A DNA stretch of 64,000 bases from NCBI RefSeq assembly GCF_030389965.1, contig NZ_CP128399.1, positions 2,284,934-2,348,933 on the forward strand. The letters are read 5' to 3'. This stretch comes from Candidatus Chlorohelix allophototropha. GTDB taxonomy: Bacteria > Chloroflexota > Chloroflexia > Chloroheliales > Chloroheliaceae. Shown here in pieces: positions 25,456 to 33,376 of this stretch; position 1 is the stretch's first letter; every line of letters begins with the position of its first letter. The position numbers and the translations under genes are program-made. The notes under the pieces are model-generated. The model had not been told where the DNA came from and did not search any database. It saw only the letters and a list, made by a program, of their open reading frames with translations.

Positions 25456-25461
25456 AGATAA

Positions 25462-26667
25462 TTAACGCTTTGCCAGATTTTTCAGAGTTTGGCGCGCCAC
25501 TACCAAGCGTTGAACCTGTTGCGTACCCTCATAAATCTGAGTAATCTTCGCATCACGCATATGCCGTTCAGCCGGGTACTCTTTGATGTAACCGTAACCG
25601 CCAAAGATTTGTAGCGCATCGGTGGCTACTTTCATTGCGGTATCTCCGGCAAATAGCTTTGCCATACTGCTTTCGCGAGCGCAGGGGATACCCTTGTCAC
25701 GCAAGTAGGCAGCACGGAGAGTCAGCAAGCGAGCCGCATCAATCGCAGTAGCCATATCTGCTAGCATAAACTGGATGCCTTCAAATTCGGTAACAGCGGT
25801 ATTAAATTGCTTGCGTTGTGTAGCATATTCGATACAGTCTTCAAGGGCAGCGCGCGCAATGCCGATTGCCTGTGCCGCTACGCCTACCCGACCGCCATCA
25901 AGGGTGTCCATGGTAATCTTGAAGCCATCACCTTCTTGACCAAGCAGATTTGAAGCAGGTACGCGCACATTATCAAAAAATACTTCGGTAGTCATGCTGG
26001 CAGTAATGCCCATCTTGTGCATCGGCTGACCAAAACTCAAACCGGGAGTGCCCTTTTCCACCACGAAATCGCTGATGTGGCGATGCTTTGCCCGCAACTC
26101 AGGGTCGGTTATAGCAGTAACCACGTAGGTTTCAGCCACACTACCCAGCGTAATGAAGGTTTTGGAGCCGTTGATAATATAGTCGTTGCCGTCACGTACT
26201 GCGCGGGTTTTGATACCGGCAGCATCGCTTCCAGCACCCGGTTCGGTCATAGCCAACGCGCCCAGTTTCTTGCCACTTGCCATACCCGGCAACCATTTCA
26301 TTTTCTGCTCTTCATTTCCGAAAAACAAGATCGGCTCTGCCCCGAGGCTCATATTCACATCAAATACCAACCCGGTAGAGGCGCAAGCGGCGCACAATTC
26401 TTCCACTGCCAGCGCAAAGAGAATATAACTCTGCCCTGCCCCGCCGTATTTCTCTGGAAACGATAGCCCCATAATACCCAATTCGGACATCTGCTCTACG
26501 AGGTCGGCAGGGTATTCGCCTGTAGCATCATTGTCGGCGGCGCGAGGCTTTACTTCATTCTGGGCAAAGTCGCGTACCATATTAAGTATCTCGCGTTCGT
26601 CATCGTTTAACTCGAGATTAAAATCATCTTTGCTATACATCTTATAAGTGTTGGTAGTGGTTGACAT
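25462..26667 (-). CDS. Acyl-CoA dehydrogenase
   Basis: A 401-residue FAD flavoenzyme that makes the 2-enoyl-CoA in fatty-acid or branched-chain acyl-CoA oxidation. Signature segments are [36 protein letters not shown], the C-terminal [20 protein letters not shown] and [11 protein letters not shown], whose Glu is the catalytic base of short-chain enzymes. The length is typical. GAGAGGTACAAAG precedes the ATG. It is followed by the folK fusion gene at a 6-base gap; co-transcription is likely though the functional link is unclear. Chain-length preference is not certain. Confidence 0.93.
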   Translation of the reverse strand: MSTTTNTYKMYSKDDFNLELNDDEREILNMVRDFAQNEVKPRAADNDATGEYPADLVEQMSELGIMGLSFPEKYGGAGQSYILFALAVEELCAACASTGLVFDVNMSLGAEPILFFGNEEQKMKWLPGMASGKKLGALAMTEPGAGSDAAGIKTRAVRDGNDYIINGSKTFITLGSVAETYVVTAITDPELRAKHRHISDFVVEKGTPGLSFGQPMHKMGITASMTTEVFFDNVRVPASNLLGQEGDGFKITMDTLDGGRVGVAAQAIGIARAALEDCIEYATQRKQFNTAVTEFEGIQFMLADMATAIDAARLLTLRAAYLRDKGIPCARESSMAKLFAGDTAMKVATDALQIFGGYGYIKEYPAERHMRDAKITQIYEGTQQVQRLVVARQTLKNLAKR

Positions 26668-26989
26668 CTTTGTACCTCTCCTCTGTTTGCTCGCCAGTTT
26701 ATAGACAGCTATTACCCCATAATTTTAACAGAAATAAGCCAGTTTCACCAAATTTCACAAGTAAAATTTTGTCCATAAAATAAGGAATGAAACTACAGTC
26801 ATATTTTTATTTCGATAGTTGCTGTGACTGTTATGCTCGCTATACGTTATAAAAGATGAGGATAGTCGCATTTTGGCTTTCCCTGTTCAAGCCGTTATAA
26901 CAAGCGTGATATAATTAATTAGGGTCTGTTTCTTGGTAATTAGCAGAACTAATAAACAAAAGGCAGGATGTGCGGTGGAAGGAAAAGCG
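26668..26989. other. Divergent intergenic region (322 bp)
   Basis: Control region between the acyl-CoA dehydrogenase gene and the TolB-like lipoprotein gene. It is AT-rich, and no coding frame or confident promoter pair was identified. Confidence 0.4.
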
Positions 26990-28357
26990 ATGAACAGAAA
27001 TTTTAGAAAATTAACCTTAATGCTGGTTTTGCTTCTCTTTGCAGGGCTGATAGTTGCTTGCGGTGATAGCACCCCTACCACCACGCCTGCCACCCCAATC
27101 CCTGTCACAGCCACCGCCGTACCGGTTGTTGCTACTAAACCAACGACAACGGCTGTTATTGAAGTGCCGACAGTTACGCCGACCACTATCGCAACCACTA
27201 CGCCTGCCACTACAAGCGCAATAAGCACCACTGCTGCAACTACTACCACAGCGGCGGTTGTAACCCCCACACCGACTCGCAGTAACCTGCTGGCTTATGT
27301 AGAAAACGGCAATGTTTATACGCTCGATACCGATACCAAAGAAAAGAAACAGGTGGTGGACGGCACGAAGCTAGGCGCATCCGGCGATATTGCGCTTTCG
27401 GCGCAGGGAAATATGCTGGCAGCAAGTTTGCGAGGACAGAACGGGGTAGACTCTCTATACCTTTCAAATCTGAAAGATGCTCCCACCAAATTAGTTTCCG
27501 AGCAACCCGCTGCCACCAGCGATAGCGATCCAGAATTTTCGTCCGATGGGAAATTCTTGCTGTTTACCCGCATTCTGGATAGCAATAAAGACGGTAAGTA
27601 CGATTTCAAGGATAAACACGAACTCTGGATCACCGAGTTGGGCAACATAAACCCGCGCAAGCTCGCTGATGGGCAACAAGGCGCATGGGCTTCCGATAGC
27701 AAACGCATCGTCTTTGTAACGGATGGGCGTATTCCCGCCGATTATAACTACGCGACAGAAAACGCAGTGCATATCATTAACAATGAAGGGAAAAACGAAT
27801 GGGAGCCGATTAACACTAAAAAATTCCCATCCGATTGGAGTCAATCTGGCTTCCCCTTCCAAGTATTTCCCGAATTTATTAACTCCCCGGCGTTCGTGGA
27901 TGGAGGCAAGCAAATTGCTTTCACTACGCTAGGGCATAGCGGCTTACTGTTCAGCCTGAATGCCACCGACGGCAAGGAACTAAAGCTGTGGAGTACCAAT
28001 TACGAGGGCGGCTTCAACCGCGTGTTGGGTGCGCCGGGTAGCAGTTTGATGGTAGTCGAGGGTTTGCCCGCAACCGGCGTGATGGATTTGGATATTTTTG
28101 ATTCCTCGAAAGCTCAACCAAAACTGGATGCCAGCACGGAAACCAAAATCGGCGGGGTACGCGCCGGATTTGGCGCAACTAAGCCGGCATGGTCGGCTGA
28201 TGGCAAAAAACTGGCTTATATCAAAACCGGCACTTCCAGTTCCGCGACTGGCGCAGTGCGTGGCACGCTGGTGGTAGTGACTCTTAGCGGACAGAACGTG
28301 GCGAGTTGGGTGGAACTTGGCAGCGGCACTTATAGCGTGTTGGCATGGGCAAAATAA
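26990..28357 (+). CDS. TolB/PD40-like beta-propeller lipoprotein
   Basis: A 455-residue lipoprotein from the ATG at 26990, which has GGAAGGAAAAG just upstream (an earlier in-frame GTG at 26933 would put a charged stretch before the signal). The lipobox is GLIVACG at residues 17-23. A low-complexity Thr/Pro/Ala linker follows (about residues 25-100). The rest contains PD40-type repeats such as ATSDSDPEFSSDGKFLLFTR and GFGATKPAWSADGKKLAYIK, predicted to fold into a propeller on the cell surface. The ligand is unknown. Similar proteins are encoded at 33377 and 50418. Confidence 0.85.
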   Translation: MNRNFRKLTLMLVLLLFAGLIVACGDSTPTTTPATPIPVTATAVPVVATKPTTTAVIEVPTVTPTTIATTTPATTSAISTTAATTTTAAVVTPTPTRSNLLAYVENGNVYTLDTDTKEKKQVVDGTKLGASGDIALSAQGNMLAASLRGQNGVDSLYLSNLKDAPTKLVSEQPAATSDSDPEFSSDGKFLLFTRILDSNKDGKYDFKDKHELWITELGNINPRKLADGQQGAWASDSKRIVFVTDGRIPADYNYATENAVHIINNEGKNEWEPINTKKFPSDWSQSGFPFQVFPEFINSPAFVDGGKQIAFTTLGHSGLLFSLNATDGKELKLWSTNYEGGFNRVLGAPGSSLMVVEGLPATGVMDLDIFDSSKAQPKLDASTETKIGGVRAGFGATKPAWSADGKKLAYIKTGTSSSATGAVRGTLVVVTLSGQNVASWVELGSGTYSVLAWAK

Positions 28358-28387
28358 ATCAGCTAATTTTTCGACTAAAACCCTTAC

Positions 28388-28410
28388 GGAGCCTGCAAAG
28401 GCTCCTTTTT
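28388..28410 (+). terminator. Terminator of the TolB-like lipoprotein gene
   Basis: GGAGCC pairs with GGCTCC across a 6-base loop, followed by five T residues, 31 bases after the stop codon. Confidence 0.85.
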
Positions 28411-28502
28411 GATTAACCACTTGATAGTGTCTATAATCATTGCACCTAACTGGAGCTTTCTACACTCTTTTTCTTTCACCGCATAATTTAAGGATAAAAT
28501 AG

Positions 28503-29198
28503 ATGTCAGATAAAATGTTTGACTTTAACTCTGGATTTGTAGAGGCATATGATAATTTCGTACGCCAATCAATTTTCGGCTACGAGCAGATTTTTAGTAT
28601 GGTCACGGCTTTATTAAAAGACAGGCTGCCAACAGATGCAAACCTATTGGTGGGCGGTTGCGGAACTGGAATGGAACTGGTTACTTTCGGTACAAAAATG
28701 CCCGGCTGGCGCATGACCGGCTTTGACCCTTCCGAACAAATGATGAGTATTGCGAAGGCTAAAGTGGAACAGCATGGTTTGGGTGAGAGGGTGCGATTAG
28801 TGCATGGTTATGCCACCGACCTGCCGGAGGGTGAAAGCTATGATGCCGCAACTTTAATGCTGGTGTTGCATTTTATACCGGATGTAGCAGGTAAGCTGTC
28901 TTTGCTGAAAACAGTATCCAGCCATATCAAATCGGGAGGAAGTCTAGTATATCTTAGCCACCATGGAGATACCGCAGACCCGGATTTCAAGGAAATGCTC
29001 AACGGATGGCGTGACTTTATAATCCACAACGGTGTCAGTGCCAAAAATGTTGATAATGTGCTACAGACAGCCCTCACAGGTGGGCAATTCTCACCTGAAA
29101 ACATGGTATTGACGTTGCTGGAACAAGCCGGATTCAGTGATATAAAACGTTTTTACAACGCTTTTCTGACTTCAGGTTGGATAGCCCGAAAAGCATAA
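28503..29198 (+). CDS. Class I SAM-dependent methyltransferase
   Basis: A 231-residue methyltransferase. Motif I reads LLVGGCGTGMELV (residues 48-60), the acidic strand-2 residue is in MTGFDPSEQMM, and DAATLMLVLHFIPD is motif IV. The cap region near residues 165-210 may bind the substrate. It is cytoplasmic and unlinked to neighbours (the next gene is convergent). The methyl acceptor cannot be predicted. AAGGATAAAATAG precedes the ATG. Confidence 0.9.
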   Translation: MSDKMFDFNSGFVEAYDNFVRQSIFGYEQIFSMVTALLKDRLPTDANLLVGGCGTGMELVTFGTKMPGWRMTGFDPSEQMMSIAKAKVEQHGLGERVRLVHGYATDLPEGESYDAATLMLVLHFIPDVAGKLSLLKTVSSHIKSGGSLVYLSHHGDTADPDFKEMLNGWRDFIIHNGVSAKNVDNVLQTALTGGQFSPENMVLTLLEQAGFSDIKRFYNAFLTSGWIARKA

Positions 29199-29226
29199 TC
29201 CAGCCTGAGTCATATGAATTAAACTG

Positions 29227-30030
29227 TTAATCGCGTTCTTTAAGAGTTAAGCTGCCCAGCGTTAATACTATCAACCCGTAAGCCAGCAACCCTGCGATAC
29301 TGCTCAAATCATCGCCCAATGAACCGTTGGGCAGAATCAGTTTTTGCAGCGCGTTATTGGCGTAATATAAGGGCGAGATACGGCTGATAGGTTGTACCCA
29401 ATCCGGCAGTTTGTCCACTGCTACGATAATCCCGGATAAAAACACCGAAGGCAGAATTACCAACGGGATGGTGGGTATCATCTGCGCTTCGCTATGGGCG
29501 AAGTTTGACAGGAAGATTCCAAGCGCAACCGAGATTACCGCCAACAGCCAGATAACCAGATAAATAGAAGCGTATATTTCAAAGGCGTAGCTTAGTTCAA
29601 AGAGCCAGCCTAGCAATACCAGTACAATCAGGCTTTGTAGCGTAGCCAACAACGAATATGCCAGCAGAAAGCCTAGAATAATTTCCCCACGCCGAAAGCC
29701 ATTTACAAACATGCGGCTTAGAGTTTCATGGGAGCGTTCGCGCACTAACGCAATAGCGCACAGGATATAAGTGAAGAAGTGAATCAGGAAAGCCCCCATG
29801 GGCACAATAAAGCGGCTTACCACGAAACCGGGACCCTTCATGCTATCGAAAAAGATTTTGAGAAATAGCACCATAATAACCGGAGCCAGCAACGATAGTG
29901 CCAAAAAAAGGCGGTCGTGTCGTAGTTGAAGCAGCACCCGCCGAGAGATGGTAATCAAACGCTTCCCGCTGAACCTGCCACTGGCGCGATGCACTTCGCC
30001 GGGATTGCCTCCCCTAGTAACGCTAGACAT
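29227..30030 (-). CDS. ABC-2 type transporter permease
   Basis: A 267-residue membrane protein with six hydrophobic segments. RERSHETLSRMFVNGFRRGEIILGF is the cytoplasmic coupling segment (given here over its first residues), and VFLSGIIVAVDKLPDWVQPI is the conserved ABC2_membrane C-terminal motif. It forms an exporter with the ATPase encoded immediately upstream, whose 3' end overlaps this start by eight bases. The substrate (drug, lipid or sodium) is unknown. It is the last gene of the TetR-ABC operon. Confidence 0.9.
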   Translation of the reverse strand: MSSVTRGGNPGEVHRASGRFSGKRLITISRRVLLQLRHDRLFLALSLLAPVIMVLFLKIFFDSMKGPGFVVSRFIVPMGAFLIHFFTYILCAIALVRERSHETLSRMFVNGFRRGEIILGFLLAYSLLATLQSLIVLVLLGWLFELSYAFEIYASIYLVIWLLAVISVALGIFLSNFAHSEAQMIPTIPLVILPSVFLSGIIVAVDKLPDWVQPISRISPLYYANNALQKLILPNGSLGDDLSSIAGLLAYGLIVLTLGSLTLKERD

Positions 30031-30922
30031 GGTTAGCCTCTCTCTCCGATTGCTCAGGCTTGGTTTGGTTAAGCAACTTTAATACTATGGTTTCAAGGGT
30101 GTCTTCTTCAATCTCAATTCTCGATACACCGTTATCAAGGTTAAACTCGCGCAATAGAATCGGAAGTTGCGCCCGGTAATCCTCAATGGCAAACACTTTT
30201 TCCTGCCCACCACTCCATACATGTACCTGACTATGTCCCATTTGCATGATATTTTTGGGCGTATCCTGCACCAGCACCACCCCTTGATTCATAATCGCCA
30301 GCCTATCACACAGTATCGCTTCATCCATCATGTGAGTGCTGACGAAAATTGTTTTACCCTGCTGCGCCAGTTCCCTAAAATGCTTCCAGAATTGTTCTCG
30401 TAGCTTCGGGTCAACCCCTGCTGTTGGCTCATCTAGAAAAAGCACATCGGGCTGGTGAACCAAAGCACATGCCAGCGAAAGACGTTGCTTCATTCCGCCT
30501 GAAAAGCCGATTACTGCATCATTCTGGCGAGCGGTAAGGTTGGTAAATTCCAGAACTTCTTTCACACGCTGTTTAGGATTATCAATGCCATGCGCCGAGC
30601 AAAAGAATAATACATTGCTAAAAGCAGACAGGTCATCGTACAGGGCGGGTAATTGCGGCATATAGCCGATACGATGGCGCAACTTGTGTGAATCGTGGAA
30701 AGGGCTTAACCCTAGCACCTTCACCTCTCCTCCACTTGCGTTCGATGAACCTACCAGTATCCGAATCATTGTAGATTTACCCGCGCCGTTCGCCCCCAGT
30801 AACCCAAAAATAGTACCCTTCTCCACCGTAAGGTCGATACCTCTTAGCGCTTCAATTTTCCCATAGGACTTGCGAAGACCTTTTATTTCTACGGCAAATT
30901 GTCCAGCTACGCCGTTTACCAT
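30023..30922 (-). CDS. ABC transporter ATP-binding protein
   Basis: A 299-residue ABC ATPase. Walker A is GANGAGKST (43-51), the signature is FSGGMKQRLSLA, Walker B is VLFLDEPTAG, and STHMMDEA is the H-loop. A short C-terminal extension (about residues 230-299) is of the drug-exporter (DrrA/CcmA) type. It pairs with the permease at 29227. TetR lies directly upstream (3 bases), so the regulator and transporter are one operon with a likely multidrug or lipid export function. Confidence 0.93.
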   Translation of the reverse strand: MVNGVAGQFAVEIKGLRKSYGKIEALRGIDLTVEKGTIFGLLGANGAGKSTMIRILVGSSNASGGEVKVLGLSPFHDSHKLRHRIGYMPQLPALYDDLSAFSNVLFFCSAHGIDNPKQRVKEVLEFTNLTARQNDAVIGFSGGMKQRLSLACALVHQPDVLFLDEPTAGVDPKLREQFWKHFRELAQQGKTIFVSTHMMDEAILCDRLAIMNQGVVLVQDTPKNIMQMGHSQVHVWSGGQEKVFAIEDYRAQLPILLREFNLDNGVSRIEIEEDTLETIVLKLLNQTKPEQSEREANHV

Positions 30923-30925
30923 AAA

Positions 30926-31573
30926 TTATTCTCCCTTCTGTTCAACCAAAACACCGTGTAAATAACCATCTACTAGGCTATTTACATATTCTTCCCTAGC
31001 AGGTATTTGTATAGGAAAGACTGAAAAGAACCCTAATGAATTTAATAAGACGCGCTGAAAAAGAGGGCTGAAGAATTGGAAAAGTAACGTTACCGGATTA
31101 GCCGACTTAAACTTGCCCTGCTCTACTTGCTCTGTAATATATTGGGCTAGCGGCATCACCACCGAAGGCACAACTCGCTCTGCTACTATACGTGCCAATT
31201 CAGGATGGGTTTGCACCTCGGTTAGTAACATCCTCATCAAACTGGCAGTAATCGGATCTTCAAATAATTCCAGATAAGTTACCCCGATATTCCGCAGTAA
31301 AATTTCAGGCGGCGCGTCCACATTATCCTGAATAACTTGGCTGAGTTTCTGAGGGGGCGGAAACTGGTTCACCACTGCCTTGAATAAATCTTCTTTACTG
31401 GCATAGTAATGATAAATGAGTGCAGGAGTAAAAGAAGCTCCGGTCTGTTGCTCCATCTCTTTTGCAATCAAACGGTTGGTAGTACCCTCATAACCATACT
31501 TGGCAAAAACGGTGGTAGCCATTCGCGCAAGCTGTGCCTTCTTTTCTTCAAAATTTGTGTCGGGTCTTGCCAT
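30926..31573 (-). CDS. TetR-family transcriptional repressor
   Basis: A 215-residue regulator. The N-terminal HTH contains ATTVFAKYGYEGTTNRLIAK and ALIYHYYASKEDLFKAVV. The C-terminal ligand domain includes LEEDP-like LELFEDPITASLMRMLLTE. TetR proteins of this kind sense a small molecule and repress adjacent exporters. The gene is the first of a TetR-ABC ATPase-permease operon, and a 9-bp inverted repeat 21 bases upstream of its start is a good candidate operator for autoregulation. The inducer is unknown. Confidence 0.92.
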   Translation of the reverse strand: MARPDTNFEEKKAQLARMATTVFAKYGYEGTTNRLIAKEMEQQTGASFTPALIYHYYASKEDLFKAVVNQFPPPQKLSQVIQDNVDAPPEILLRNIGVTYLELFEDPITASLMRMLLTEVQTHPELARIVAERVVPSVVMPLAQYITEQVEQGKFKSANPVTLLFQFFSPLFQRVLLNSLGFFSVFPIQIPAREEYVNSLVDGYLHGVLVEQKGE

Positions 31574-31593
31574 CAGGTCTTGCTCCCTTTTTA

Positions 31594-31617
31594 TTAATTA
31601 ACCAATTAGTTAATTAA
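31594..31617. promoter_or_regulatory. Candidate TetR operator
   Basis: A perfect inverted repeat with 9-bp arms (TTAATTAAC and GTTAATTAA) separated by six bases, just upstream of the TetR gene. The position and symmetry are as expected for an autorepressor site. The AT-rich composition makes chance occurrence less unlikely. Confidence 0.65.
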
Positions 31618-31733
31618 CTTAACCCCATCTTACTCCCAACCAAATAAGTTGTCAATAGGGATTTATACTAATAAAGGTCATAAACTGAGAATAATGTTAA
31701 AATAGCTGCAAGTAGCAAAAAGGAGAAGAAGTA

Positions 31734-32200
31734 ATGTTGCAGCTTAACATCAGTGAGACTGAACTTAAAGAAATTGAGTACCAACGCTACCACCATCCTC
31801 ACCCGCGAGTGCAACGCAAGATGGAAGCTTTGTACTTAATAAAGGTCTACCCATTCTCAAATTGCTCAATTGGTGGGTATTTGTGACATTTCCTTCAGAG
31901 CTTACTTTGAGCAATACCAACTCGGTGGCGTCGCCGCACTCACCCAGATTAACTTTTATCGTTCCACTAACCAACTCCAAGCCCATTATGCGAGCCTCGA
32001 AGCCTATTTCTTAGCACATCCGACTGTCAGTATTCCACAGGCAGTGGCAAAGATTGAAGAATTAACTGGTCTAGTCCTACTCAGGTTGGTATCTTCCTCA
32101 AAAGCGCGGTCTCAAACGCTTAAAAACCTACAGTGTGCCAGCCAAGTTTGATCAGGCACAACAATGGGACATTATAGACCACCCCGACCCATTTTCTTGA
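31734..32200 (+). pseudogene. Degraded IS630-type transposase (HTH part)
   Basis: The region starts with AAGGAG and an ATG at 31734 and reads like an IS630-family N-terminal HTH domain, but the frame is broken at least three times. Fragments in order are LNISETELKEIEYQRYHHPH (frame 1), HSQIAQLVGICDISFRAYFE and TNQLQAHYASLEAYFLAHPT (shifted frame), PTQVGIFLKS, and GLKRLKTYSVPAKFDQAQQW ending at 32200. The PTQVG...GLKRL...PAKFD order is typical of the stand-alone HTH subunit of two-ORF IS630 elements. The catalytic DDE half is missing and no terminal repeats were found, so it is a dead remnant. Confidence 0.8.
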
Positions 32201-32314
32201 ACGATCCTAGCCATAAACATTCGTCTGTCTGTCCTTTCAAGGATTTGGTCGCGTCAATCAGGGTCTGTTCTAAGCTGTCGCTTAGTGCAAAGGTAGTGAT
32301 TTTTAATAAAAGTA

Positions 32315-32341
32315 TTGATTTTTTTTGAAAAACCCTATATT
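32315..32341 (+). promoter_or_regulatory. Possible promoter of the 85-residue protein gene
   Basis: TTGATT (32315-32320) and TATATT (32336-32341) form a -35/-10-like pair with a 15-base spacer (short), immediately before the palindrome at 32346. Confidence 0.4.
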
Positions 32342-32345
32342 ATGT

Positions 32346-32366
32346 TTATGACGCACTGCGTCATAA
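32346..32366. promoter_or_regulatory. Perfect palindrome in the leader of the 85-residue protein gene (candidate operator)
   Basis: TTATGACGCA and TGCGTCATAA form a perfect 10-bp inverted repeat around one central base. It starts five bases after a TATATT -10-like box, and 34 bases before the ATG at 32401. The short spacer argues against an RNA hairpin terminator and for a dimeric DNA-binding protein. The binding protein is unknown. Confidence 0.65.
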
Positions 32367-32400
32367 GATTGGACAATTATATACAAGGGGTGACAAGCTT

Positions 32401-32658
32401 ATGGCAACTGAAGTAAGACAAGAAGAAGTAAAGGCCGCTTCTGCTAGTATCGAAAATCTTTTTCGACAACTAGTAAATCTGCAATTTGAATTAATATCCA
32501 TTCCCTTCAGCTTTCTGCCGGGTGAGTCTCGGAAGTATGCCACTGACACTGTCCGCTCTGCTTTCAAAGCGGTAAGAGTTGTGGTTGACGATGTAAGCGA
32601 GCTGATTGATTCGACCTTGGTGCGCAACCTGGATCGCAGCGATAAGTCTGCAAAGTAG
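32401..32658 (+). CDS. Small helical protein, phasin-like in character, function unknown
   Basis: An 85-residue, all-helical hydrophilic/amphipathic protein (KAASASIENLFRQLVNLQFE, then SRKYATDTVRSAFKAVRVVVDD). No family is firmly recognised. The amphipathic helices resemble granule-associated phasins in character only. The gene has its own promoter-like sequence, a perfect palindrome before it and a double-hairpin region after it. This indicates a tightly controlled single gene. GGGGTGACAAGCTT precedes the ATG. Confidence 0.7.
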   Translation: MATEVRQEEVKAASASIENLFRQLVNLQFELISIPFSFLPGESRKYATDTVRSAFKAVRVVVDDVSELIDSTLVRNLDRSDKSAK

Positions 32659-32696
32659 TAACACAACACTCTAGCGCTGTTGTAACTACTATTTTA
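32655..32696 (+). terminator. Terminator of the 85-residue protein gene
   Basis: ACAACA pairs with TGTTGT, and outside a small bulge GTAGT pairs with ACTAC; TATTTTAT follows. The left arm overlaps the TAG stop codon. Confidence 0.65.
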
Positions 32697-32718
32697 TAAC
32701 TTATGGCAGTTAAAATAT

Positions 32719-32778
32719 TAAGGTGGTCAGGTATAAACAAACCGCAATATGCGATATACCAAAGACCACCTTATTTTT
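32719..32778. terminator. Second terminator, shared with the convergent HIT gene
   Basis: A 10-bp stem (TAAGGTGGTC with GACCACCTTA) encloses a further 6-bp stem (GGTATA with TATACC); TTTTT follows on the plus strand. It lies between convergent genes and ends next to the HIT stop codon. Confidence 0.8.
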
Positions 32779-32779
32779 A

Positions 32780-33307
32780 TTAATCTAGCTGGCTGGTTTT
32801 ATTTGTCTGCGGCTGGTTAAAGAAATCATCCAGATGCGTTTTTAAATTGGAATAGGAATCCGTAAGCAGTTCTGGCATTGTGCGAGTTTGTGCCAGTACC
32901 GGCATAAAATTGGTGTCACCATTCCAGCGTGGCACAATATGTTGGTGAAGGTGGTCATCTATTCCAGCGCCCGCCACTTTGCCCAGATTCATGCCCAAAT
33001 TGAAACCATCCGCCCGATAAACCGCTTTTAGCATTGCCACACAACGTTGGGTCAAATCGAAGATTTCCTGTACAATTTCAGGGGCAAGCGCAGTTAGGTC
33101 ACTGGTATGCTGGTAAGGTACTACCATCAAGTGTCCGTTGTTGTAAGGGTAAAGGTTTAAAACAATGAAGCTATGTTGCCCTCGGTAGAGCAACAGATTA
33201 GAAGGGTCATTTTCCGAGTTTTCATGAATCTTCTGGCACAGTACGCAACCGGGTTGTTTTGCGCCAAGAATATAGTCCAAACGCCATGGTGTCCACAGAA
33301 TATCCAC
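32780..33307 (-). CDS. HIT-family nucleotide hydrolase/phosphorylase
   Basis: A 175-residue histidine-triad protein. The triad is HLHQHIV, with His119, His121 and His123; His121 should be the nucleophile. WTPWRLDYI at the N-terminus and Cys21/Cys24 (CVLC) are characteristic of the AP4A-phosphorylase-like (APA2) branch, where the Cys pair with His residues can bind zinc. It acts on dinucleoside polyphosphates or AMP conjugates in the cytoplasm. It starts at a GTG (33307) with GAGAGGAG seven bases upstream. It follows the TolB-like gene on the same strand, but a strong hairpin separates them. Confidence 0.92.
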   Translation of the reverse strand: MDILWTPWRLDYILGAKQPGCVLCQKIHENSENDPSNLLLYRGQHSFIVLNLYPYNNGHLMVVPYQHTSDLTALAPEIVQEIFDLTQRCVAMLKAVYRADGFNLGMNLGKVAGAGIDDHLHQHIVPRWNGDTNFMPVLAQTRTMPELLTDSYSNLKTHLDDFFNQPQTNKTSQLD

Positions 33308-33334
33308 CGAATGGCTCCTCTCAGATTAGAAGCG

Positions 33335-33365
33335 ACTCTCCACCGTTGCAAATACGGTGGAGAGT
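33335..33365 (-). terminator. Hairpin after the TolB-like gene
   Basis: A perfect 12-bp inverted repeat (ACTCTCCACCGT with ACGGTGGAGAGT) and a 7-base loop, 11 bases past the stop of the gene at 33377. It has no long T-run, so it may be a terminator or a processing site. Confidence 0.65.
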
Positions 33366-33376
33366 TACAAACCTAA

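Noticed and set aside
26919-32275. The 10-base repeat AGGGTCTGTT at about 26920 and 32261 as transposon ends
   Set aside because: Too short; flanking sequences do not match and no target duplication was seen.
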